From the NCBI GenBank assembly GCA_001275005.1, contig JWZX01002184.1, positions 1 to 31,143 of the forward strand: a DNA stretch of 31,143 nucleotides, in the 5' to 3' direction. Positions 22,831 through 31,143 of this stretch are shown here, piece after piece. The first letter of the stretch is position 1. Every line of letters starts with the position of its first letter. The position numbers and the translations under genes are program-made. This DNA comes from Chrysochromulina tobinii (taxonomy: Eukaryota; Haptophyta; Prymnesiales; Chrysochromulinaceae). The notes under the pieces were generated by a model that was given only the letters and a program-made list of their open reading frames with translations, did not search any database and was not told the DNA's origin.

Positions 22831-25800
22831 TCACGACAGAACTTGAGCGCCCAACGACGCACGCCGTTGCGATGCTCGCATGAGCAAGCCCTCGATCATG
22901 GCGGCGGCAGCGCGCGACGTCTCAATTGCGGTGACGAGGTCGCCCGACGGCTCCATCTCAATGGTCTGGCCCGTTTCCGAAACGACCGTCTGGCCGACGT
23001 ACGCGCCCTCACCGAGCGCCGCATCGCACGCATCGTAGGTCGCATCGATCAGGTATCGCAGCGCGCGCTCGGTCACCCCACGGATCGCTCCCGCGGGTGT
23101 GGGGCACACGAGAGGAGAGCCGCCGCTCTGCCGAGCACCACCGTGCACCGACCAGGGCCCGCGGCTCCCAGGGGTGGCCTGGCCGTTGGGATGTGGGGTG
23201 GCCTGGCCGTTGAGATGTGGGGTGGCCTGGCCGTTGGGATGTGGGGTGGCCTGGCCGTTGAGAGAGAGTAGAGAAGGCACTGAGCTCGGGGTGCCCGGGG
23301 CAGCGCTCGGGGTGCCCGGGGCAGCGCTCGGGGTGCCCGAAGGCTCCGCGGACGTGGTGGAATGTGCGGACGCGACCATGGCATGCGGTGCGAGCGGGGC
23401 GACCGGCTGCGACGTGGGATGCTCCCGCCGGGCCGGCGCGAGCGCGATGCGCGCGGCTGCGTCGCTTAGGAAGGCATCCTCGTCGTCATTCACATGTACA
23501 CCGTCCAAATGCCCCGGCTCGCGACGGACTCCAACTGGCACCAAGTTGCGAGCGACGACGGGCATGTTGCGCGGTGCGGAGATCGTCTCGGTCGCCGTGT
23601 TGGGTGGTGCGGGCGGGCTGATCATCTGCTGTGGCTCCGGCTGGGCCGCATGCGCGAGGACAAGGCGTAATTCCGAGCGGATCAGAAGCAGCCGTTTGTG
23701 CAGAGCCTCCGGGGGCTCGAGGTCGTCTACAGCCAGCTGGAGCCCATGCGCGAGCGCGGCGAGCCGATGTGCACCAATGAGCCCAGCCGTCGTCTTGAGC
23801 ACCCATGCCTCGGAGCGCAGGAGGAGCAGCTGGAGTCGCTCGAGAGCGTACTCGGTCGATCGCAGCCATGGGGGCACGAGCTGCACGAAGGACGTCATCG
23901 CGCGCGCCAGCACGAGGGCGTCGCCGCTGAACGTCTCTGCGCCTGCCTGCGCGTCCACCGGAGGCACGTGCAGCCCTGAGTGCGAGAGGAGTGCACTGGC
24001 CATTCCGGTGAGCGTGCTGGCACTGTTGGCGCCGTTTGAACCGTTTGAACCGCGGCTGGTGCCGGTGCCCATCTCGCCCGCCATCTCGCCAATGACGTGG
24101 CTGAAGAAGGAGACGCCGCCCCCACCCGGCTCGCGCAGCGAGCACACGAGCGGCGGCTGCGCTGCCTCGAGCATGAGCAGCTGTGTCGTATGTGCCGCCG
24201 CCTCGGCCACTGGCGCGAGGTGCATGAGCGCCCTGCGCGCCGAGCCGGTCGCCGAAGCCTGCTGAAGGCGATAGGCTGCGATGGCGAGGAGGTCGAAGAA
24301 GGGGCCGTGGCATAGGGACATCTGCTTGAGAGCGAGCGCGGCGGCCTTCATGCCGTCCACATCGAGGCGTACGGCCGCATGCGTCAGCCGCTCCATGACG
24401 TACCTGCTCGAAGAGGCGCACAATCAGGGAGGCAATCAGCATGCAATCAGGGAGGCAATCAGCTTGCAATCAAGGAGGCAATCAGCATGCAATCAGGGAG
24501 GGAATCAGCTCGCAATCAAGGAGGCAATCAGCATGCAATCAGGGAGGCAATCAGCTCGCAATCAAGGAGGCAATCAGCATGCAATCAGGGAGGCAATCAG
24601 CTTGCAATCAGGGAGGCAATCCGCTTGCAATCAGGGAGGCAATCCGCTTGCAATCAGGGAGGCAATCCGCATGCGTGAGCCCCTCCATGAAGTACCCGAT
24701 GGATCGGCGCGCGAGGATGTTGATCAGGTGCTCGACGCGCAGCTGACTGAGGCTCGTGAAGCGCCGCTCATCGCCCTGTGCGCTCGCCGTCGCTGGCTCC
24801 GACTGGCACACAGTGAGCACTTCATGGCGAAGACGTTGCAGCAGCGCCGTGACGAGCGCGCCATCCGCCACGCCGCTCGTTGCCGCCGTCTCGAGAGTGA
24901 GGGCCGCCGCCGCGATCTGCGGGTTGCCGATGTACATCGCCATGCCGCGCAGCGAATGCGCTTCGAGGCCGGCGCGACGCAGGTTGCCGTTGGCGACGCT
25001 CTCCGACACCCGACCGAGCAGGTCCACAGCCTGGCTCGCGAAGGTAGCCTTCATGCGTTCCAGCACCCCCGGATCGTCGCAGTACATGCGGAGGGCCAAG
25101 TCGTTCGATCCCTGCAGAGACTCGCGCCTCTCGGGCCAGTCTCGCGCCTCCACATGCAAAGCGAGCCGGCGGAGCACGGCGTCTACGTCTGTCACGTGCG
25201 CGAGATCCTTGGGAAGTAGGTGGAGCAGCCTGAGGAGCTCGAAGCCGTCGGAGAGCAGCACATCGTGCTCGGCGGCAGAGAGGAGCACACACGCATGCAT
25301 TCGCTCCGCGGCCGAGAGGAAGGCATCGGAGCTGAGGCCGTCCACGTCGGCGGCGATGAAGAGCGCCTCGAGGAGCGAGGCCATCTTAGCGAGATGACCT
25401 CCCTGCATGAGCTCACGGGTTGGCTCGTCTTCGATGTCGACCCGTACGCTCATGTCGACCGTCGGACCGGCGCACGTGTCGTCGGACAGAATCCGAGTCT
25501 CGGCAGCCACAGCCTCTTCAACGTCGCCGTCTGTCGAGCGAGCATCTCGGGAGAGCTGCGAGTCTCCGGAGCTCTCGCTCCGGCGCTGTTGCCTCGACGA
25601 GGTGTTGGCCCTGCGCTCGACCTCCGCCTCCGACTGTCCATGAGCGTCGTGGTGAGCGGTGCTCGACTCGTCTTGTGCACACGCGCTGTAGTGAGCGTCT
25701 TGTGGGGACGCGTGGCGCTCTGCGTCGCGCCGGAGCATGTCGAGCGCGTGCCCGAGCTCCCCGATCAACGAGGAGACCTGGCGCAGATCGGCTTCGCCCG

Positions 25801-28800
25801 CCGCCAGCTGTAGCTTCTCCGCGAGCTCCGGCACGACGGTCGCGCCAATAAACGAGGCCGAGCCCTTGAGCGAGTGGGCCTCGCGACGCACAACGTCGAA
25901 CGCGCCGCTCGAGGCGGCGCTGATGAGCTTCGAGGGGATGCTGCGGCTGTACGAGATGAAATGCAGCAGCATGCGGCGCATCAGAGTCTCGTCTCCGCCG
26001 AGTTGAGCGAGCGCTCGCTTATAGTCGAGGACGCTCTCAATAGGCTTCGTCGACGCCATGGGCGATGCGCACAGCTCCGGGACGAGGCGGACGCCCCCCT
26101 TGCGCTCTTCCGGCGGCGCGTCCGGCAGTGGCGCGTCCGGCAGCGGCGCGTCCGGCAACCTCCCCGCCTCGCGCTCGACAGCCTCAACGAGCGGTCGAAT
26201 CCGCTCGAGAGTCTCGTCAGGACGAATAGCGAGCAGCTCCGCGAGAGCCTCCTGCAGTGGTGCCGCGCCCAGGAAGCCCGCGATGAGCCGTGCAGCCGTG
26301 GCCGCCTCCTTGAGTGCCTTCGTGTCCGAGAGCCGCACCGCCACGTGCACCTTTGCCAGGGTGTTCTTAAGACGTGTCATGAGGAGCATGCTTGGCTCCA
26401 GGCTAGGCTCGCGCTGCGTCGATGCTCGCGTACTGCTCAGGACGGCGCCGGTGGCGCCGCCTTTGGCCATGTGGTTGCTACCGGCTGCGCTGACGGCGCA
26501 GCCCTGTGCGAGGCCCACGTACGACTCCACAGCCTCTGCCAGCTTGGGGCCGCTGCCATCGGACGACGACGACGCGGACGGAACTTCGTACGAGCTGTTC
26601 GTCCCTGATTGGCCCTCGATGCGCCTGCGATGCATAGTGCTCTGCAGCTCTTGCCCGTTCTCGGAGCTGTTTCGCTCCGTCAGATCACGCCTGTCCCTAC
26701 TCGGTCGTGCCCCTCGTTCGCTGTCGCGAGCCACCACGGACGCTAGCCGTGGCACCCCTTCCTTGCTGGCACGCCGCCCTGAGCTGCGCGGGGAGAGGGG
26801 AGAGGCTCCAGAGGTCCCGTCGCCCCGCACACGGAAGGCGCTCGACGTCGACGTCGAAGGGGCTCGAGGCTGGCCCACCTCCATGCCCGTCGACAACGGT
26901 GTCTTGACGGGCACGTAGTTGACCACACCGCGCGAACCCGGGTAGACTGCTGGAATCATCATCGAGCGCGACGATTGCTTCGGCGTGTCGTTTAGGCTTG
27001 ACCTGCCTGATATGGGAGTCGTACGTGTCGCATCCGTCTGCTGGCCGACCGGCGCGTAGCGTGAAACCATCTTCCTCAGCGCCTGCTTCGACATCGGCTT
27101 GGTGAGGTAATCCGTCATCCCATTGTCCAGACACTTGTCGCGGTCGCCCGGCATGGCATAGGCTGTGAGCGCGACGATGGGCACCGGCGCCAGGCCGAAC
27201 TGCGCCTCCGACTTGCGAATGAGTCGGCAGGCTTCGTACCCATCCATCACCGGCATGTTGCAATCCATGAAGATCAAATCGTACTTGAGCCGACTCGGGA
27301 ACTGCGCGTGAAGCATCGGCTGGCCGCCACTGTCAAAGAGGCAATCGAGGCACTCAGAGCCGTCCCACACGATGTCGACCGTGTGACCCATGCTCTGCAG
27401 CATCGTCTTCACCACCTCCATGTTGAACTCGTTGTCCTCCGCGACCAGGATAGTGGCGGGCTGCATGTCCGCCTCCCCCACGTCGAGGGAGTGCTGCGAG
27501 AGCATCTCTTCCTCGACCATCTGGATATCCGATTCCGCATCGGCGCGCTCGACCTTGAGCGTGAACGAGAAGCTTGAGCCCGTGCCATACTCGGACTCGA
27601 CCCAAATCGAGCCGCCCATCAACTCGACGAGCTGCTTGCAGATGGCGAGTCCCAGCCCGACGCCGAGAGGGTTGCGCACCCGCGCATCCTTGATCTTGAT
27701 AAACATGCCGAAGAGCTTCTTCTGACTGGGCTCGTCCATGCCGATGCCCGTGTCGGAGACGCTCGTGGTCAAGCAGTAGTGCGTCGGGGTGGTCTCCTTG
27801 ACCCCAACGGAGAGGGTCACCGAGCCGCGCACTGTGAATTTGACTGCATTGTAGAGTAGATTGAGGAGGACCTGCCGAATGCGCTGCTGGTCGCCCCGTG
27901 CGTACAAGGGCAGATCCTGTGCAATCTCGAGCTCCATGATCAAGCCCTTGGCGGCCGCCTGCGGACGGACGATACCCATCGCGGCGCGGTAGACCTCGGT
28001 CACACTGAAGGGCTTCATCTCGAGCTCGAGTTTACCCGCCTCAATCTTCGAGACGTCGAGAATGTCGTTCACCAGGTTGAGCAGGTGCTCGCCCGACATG
28101 TACGCATTCTGCACGTTCTTGCGCACCTCCTGAGGCAACTCGTAGGACATGGCGAGCTGAAGCATCCCCAGCACGCCATTGAGCGGCGTTCGCATCTCAT
28201 GCGACATGGACGCGAGAAAATTGCCCTTGGCGTCGTTCGAGGCGCGCATCTTGGCCGCGTTGATCTCCGCCTTCTCCATGTACTTCTTCTCGGTGATGTC
28301 CTGGCCGACGCCGACGACACCAACGATCGACCCCTGGGCGTCACGGCGCGTCGCGGCGTTCAGCAGCAGCTCGACGCGCCGGCCGTCTTTCGAGTTGATC
28401 GAGAACTCCAGATTCCGGCAATCCACTCCCTCGAGCGCGCGCGCGAGCACATCGCCGACGGACGTACGATTCTCGACATCGATGAAATCGCACGTCGCCA
28501 GGGGTATGCCCAAGACGGCGCTCTTGCTGTAGCCCGAGAGGTCGGACATATTCTGGTTCCACTCGGAGATCCTCCCATCGCGGTCGACGCCGAGAATGGG
28601 CGCATTCGCAGAGTCGATGAGCCGCTCGAGGTCCATCGCAAGCCGTGACACCTCTTGCTCGGCTGTCTTGCGCTCCGTAATATCTTGGCCCACGCCGATG
28701 ACGCCGATCGGCGTGTTGGTCGCGTCGACACGCGTGGTGGCGTTGAGCAGCACCTCGACTTTCCTGCCGTCACGCGAGTACAGCGGGAACTCGAAGTTGT

Positions 28801-31143
28801 CGGTACCCTTGCCCTGCAGTGCATTGTCGAGAACCTCCTTGACCGAAGCCTGGTAGTCAGGCGTGATGAAGTCCTGCACGAGATTCTTGCCAATCACATC
28901 TTCACGCCGATAGCCTGTGATCTCCACCGACTTGCGGTTCCACTCGTTCACACGCCCCTTGGTGTCGATGCCAAAGATGGGCGCGTTCGCGTAGTCGATC
29001 AGCCGCATCAGGTCCTGCGCAATGCGCGACATCTCGAGCTTCTCCTGCTTGAGCTCGGTGATGTTCTGACCGACACCCACGACACCCACGATCTCATTGT
29101 CGGGACCACGACGTGTGGCCGCATTGAGAAGAATGTCGACCGGATCGCCACGTATGGTGTACAGTGGGAACTCGAAGTTGGCCGTCTCCCTACCCAGCAG
29201 CGCATTTTGGAGGACCTCATTCACGGACTCCTGAAACTCGGCCGTGATGAACTTGCGCACGAGATCCTGACCAATCACCTCCTCCTTAGTGTAGCCGGTG
29301 ATCTCGGCGGCCTTGCGGTTCCACTCGTTGACAAGGCCATTCGCATCGATGCCGAAGATGGGCGCGTTCGCCGTGTCAATGAGCAGAGTCAGATCGTTCG
29401 CGATGCGCTGCATCTCGCTCTGGCTGCGGCTGATCTCTGTGATGTCCTGGCCGACACCGACGACGCCGACGGTCAAGCCCGCCGCGTTCCGACGTGCTGC
29501 GGCATTGAGGAGAACCTCGACGCGGCGGCCGTCCTTGGTGTACAGCGGGAACTCGAAGTTGGCCGTCTCCTCGCCAGCCAGCGCCTTCTGCAGCACCTCT
29601 TGCACGGACTCCTGGAACTCGGCCGTGATAAACTTGCGCACGAGATCTTGGCCAAACACCTCATCCTTGGCGAAGCCGGTGATCTCGACGGCCTTGCGGT
29701 TCCACTCGTTCACGAGGCCATTCGAGTCGATGCCGAAGATGGGCGCATTCGCCGTGTCGATGAGCAGGGTGAGATCGTTCGCGACGCGCGAGAGCTCTTT
29801 CTGACTCTTGTTGATCTCGGTGATATCCTGACCCACACCCACCACGCCGACGATGGTGCCTGACGCGTCGCAGCGAGTGGCTGCGTTGAGAAGAAGCTCG
29901 ACGCGCTTGTGGTCCTTGGTGAATAGCGGCAGCTGGTAGTTGTCCGTCTGCACGCCGAGCAGCGCGTTCTGAAGCACCTCCTTCACGGAGCTACGGAAGT
30001 CGTCTCTGATGAACTCCTCCACAAGATCGCGGCCGATCACCTCCTCCTTCGCGAACCCAGTGATCGCGGCCATCTTGCGGTTCCACTCGTTGACATGGCC
30101 TTTCGCATCGATGCCGAAGATGGGCGCATTCGCGGTATCGATGAGCAGGGTCAGATCGTTCGCTACGCGCTGCAGCTCTGCTTTGCCTGCCTTGAGCTCA
30201 GTGATGTCCTGACCGACACCCACGACACCGAGGGTCTTGCCCGTAGTGTCACGACGAGTCGTCGCGTTCAGCAGCACCTCGACACGATGGCCGCTCTTGG
30301 TGATGAAGGGGAACTCGAAGTTGTCTGTCTCAAGGCCCTGCATGGCTTTCTTCAACACGCCGTGCACCGCTACCTTGTACTCATCGATGATGAAGTCGCG
30401 CACAAGATAACGGCCAGTGACCTCCTCCTTTTTGTAGCCAGTGATGTCAGCAGCTTTGCGATTCCACTCGTTGACGCGGCCATGCTCGTCAGTGCCGATG
30501 ATGGGCGCATTTGCGTTCTCAATGAGGGCGCGCAAATCGGTGGCAACGACTTGCAATTCGTCACTCATGGTTTTGCGAGCAGTGATGTCCTGGCCCACTC
30601 CGACGACGCCGACAATCTTGTTGCTGTTGTCCCTGCGGCTGGACGCATTGAGCAGCACATAGACACGCTTGCCGTCCTTGGTGTACAGCGGGAACTCGAA
30701 GTTGTCTGTCTCCGTACCCTGCAGTGCGTTTTGAAGCACCTCGTTGACCGAATCTTGGAATTCGGGGGTGATGAAGTCCTCAACGAGAGAGCGGCCGACG
30801 ACTTCGTCATGTGGATAGCCGGTAATCTCGGCGGCCTTGCGGTTCCACTCGTTCACGCGCCCGTTGGCATCAATACCGAAGATGGGCGCGTTGGCTGTCT
30901 CGATGAGCATTTTCAGGTCACTCGCAACTTGTGACATCTCCGCTTTGGCTTGACTAAGCTTCGTAATATCCTGACCCACACCCACCACGCCGACAATCTT
31001 GTCGCCTGACGCGTCGCAGCGAGTGGCTGCGTTGAGAAGAAGCTCGACGCGCTTGCGGTCCTTGGTGAACAGCGGCAGCTGGTAGTTGTCCGTCTGCACG
31101 CCGAGCAGCGCGTTCTGAAGCACCTCCTTCACGGAGCTACGGA
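22831..31143 (-). CDS. Giant multi-PAS hybrid histidine kinase with receiver and multiple Hpt modules, 5' partial
   Basis: Two exons (31143-24696 and 24403-22831) give 2672 visible residues; the N-terminus lies outside. Numbers count from the GTG at 31132. In order: half a PAS, seven PAS repeats of about 127 residues (to about 950), each with NAPIFGID, NEWNRK and GVVGVGQDIT. The kinase has H978 in SMSHEMRTPLNG, the N box LLNLLYNAVKFT, and SDTGIGM and GVGLGLAICKQ. The receiver (about 1225-1350) has phospho-acceptor D1290 (MDCNMPVMDG), TAYA and the lysine of LTKP. Hpt domains carry H1753 (EAHSLKGSASFIG) and H2059 (EAHSLRGMAMYIG). Further Hpt-like helical modules lack His. This is a His-Asp-His relay in one chain, as in BvgS/ArcB; the final receiver partner is elsewhere. 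No membrane segment or LOV cysteine is seen; signals sensed are unknown. Confidence 0.88.
23176..23339 (-). repeat. Coding minisatellites of 24 nt and 21 nt in the kinase C-terminal linker
   Basis: A 24-nt unit starts at 23176, 23200, 23224 and (partial) 23248, encoding NGQATPHP. A 21-nt unit starts at 23288, 23309 and (partial) 23330, encoding GTPSAAP. Both sit in a Pro/Ser/Ala linker and keep the frame. Confidence 0.92.
24404..24695 (-). other. 292-nt intron of the giant kinase gene, bounded by a duplicated segment
   Basis: On the minus strand the exon ends ATCGG at 24696, the intron starts GTACTTC at 24695 and ends TTCGAGCAG at 24404, and the next exon starts GTACGTC. Splicing is in frame (phase 2) and reads RRSIG-YVMERLTHAAVRL. 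Reading on without splicing gives a premature stop at 24608-24610. The first 29 nt of the intron match the first 29 nt of the following exon at 26 positions. Confidence 0.78.
24421..24673. repeat. 23-nt x 11 minisatellite inside the intron
   Basis: Eleven contiguous 23-nt units (11 x 23 = 253 nt exactly), consensus CAATCAGGGAGG followed by CAATCAGCATG on the + strand. Variants at a few sites (GGG/AAG, CAG/CCG, ATG/TTG/TCG) alternate in a partly two-unit pattern. The unit itself contains two CAATC half-units. No spacers, so not a CRISPR array. Confidence 0.95.
28270..31143 (-). repeat. Array of at least 7.5 near-identical PAS-coding modules
   Basis: Modules of about 378-384 nt begin (minus strand) near 30905, 30524, 30143, 29765, 29387, 29006 and 28622, with a partial one at the window edge. 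The core (ANAPIFGID...NEWNRK...EITG...GVVGVGQDIT) is kept in all; module 7, next to the kinase, is the most diverged. Each ends in a short helical linker of the signalling-helix type. No module carries a recognisable cofactor-binding residue, so ligands cannot be named. Confidence 0.9.

Noticed and set aside
22831-24607. Treating 22831-24423 as a separate gene from the kinase
   Set aside because: Its 5' end has no ATG of its own before the splice junction region, the join to the kinase is in frame at GT-AG sites, and the flanking duplication explains the gap.
24421-24673. CRISPR-like repeat array
   Set aside because: Units are contiguous with no unique spacers, and the genome is eukaryotic; it is a minisatellite.
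24281-25219. 312-residue plus-strand frame through the 23-nt array (ACNQGGNQ-type repeats)
   Set aside because: A stop-free 23-nt unit is open in all frames of one strand, so an open frame here carries no coding evidence; the rest is antisense to Hpt2.
28655-29863. 402-residue plus-strand frame opposite the PAS array
   Set aside because: A periodic mirror of the PAS repeats; no independent support.
1-31143. Bacterial origin suggested by hybrid kinase and dense genes
   Set aside because: TBP, SNARE, SLC44, EGF proteins and spliceosomal introns show a eukaryotic nuclear genome.

Overview
The window is from a nuclear genome of a GC-rich, gene-dense unicellular eukaryote. The evidence is a TATA-binding protein, a Vti1-type SNARE, an SLC44 choline-transporter-like protein, and GT-AG introns of about 90-290 nt that rejoin conserved protein frames exactly. 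Doublecortin-like and DM10-like proteins (families known from cilia/flagella), ShKT and EGF repeat proteins and a giant hybrid histidine kinase suggest a flagellated protist. A haptophyte-like alga would fit, but the taxon is an inference that cannot be proved here.

Layout: 1-2152 (+) is the 3' part of a single-pass membrane Ser/Thr kinase, convergent with a large coiled-coil protein at 2885-5416 (-). That gene shares a 153-bp divergent spacer with the Vti1 SNARE gene at 5570-6289 (+). The choline-transporter-like gene follows at 6842-9235 (-), with a first coding exon of only 4 nt. Next come an EGF-repeat membrane protein (9595-11430, -) and a membrane-anchored histidine acid phosphatase (12105-14126, -). 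The phosphatase is divergent from a small secreted coiled-coil gene with one intron (14310-14865, +) across a spacer that holds an 11-bp inverted repeat. An OTU-like protease with one intron lies at 15552-16697 (+). It is followed by a doublecortin-like/coiled-coil protein (17118-18149, +), an IQ/DM10-like protein (19281-20186, -), an ER-lumen-type ShKT repeat protein (20492-21301, +) and TBP (21684-22352, +).

The last quarter (22831-31143, -) is one very large gene, cut by the right edge: at least seven and a half near-identical PAS repeats, then histidine kinase, receiver, two intact Hpt domains and several Hpt-like modules that have lost the phosphorylatable histidine. This resembles a complete BvgS/ArcB-style phosphorelay in one polypeptide. 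Its two long open frames are joined by a 292-nt intron, 253 nt of which is an 11-copy array of a 23-nt unit. The intron is flanked by a duplicated 29-nt segment that begins exactly at the GT of each splice junction, which looks like an intron born by tandem duplication.

Tandem duplication marks the whole window. Arrays inside exons have units divisible by three (21, 24, 45, 48 nt and the roughly 380-nt PAS module). The 23-nt array sits only where it would be spliced out. No operon logic, mobile element, tRNA, rRNA or CRISPR array was seen.
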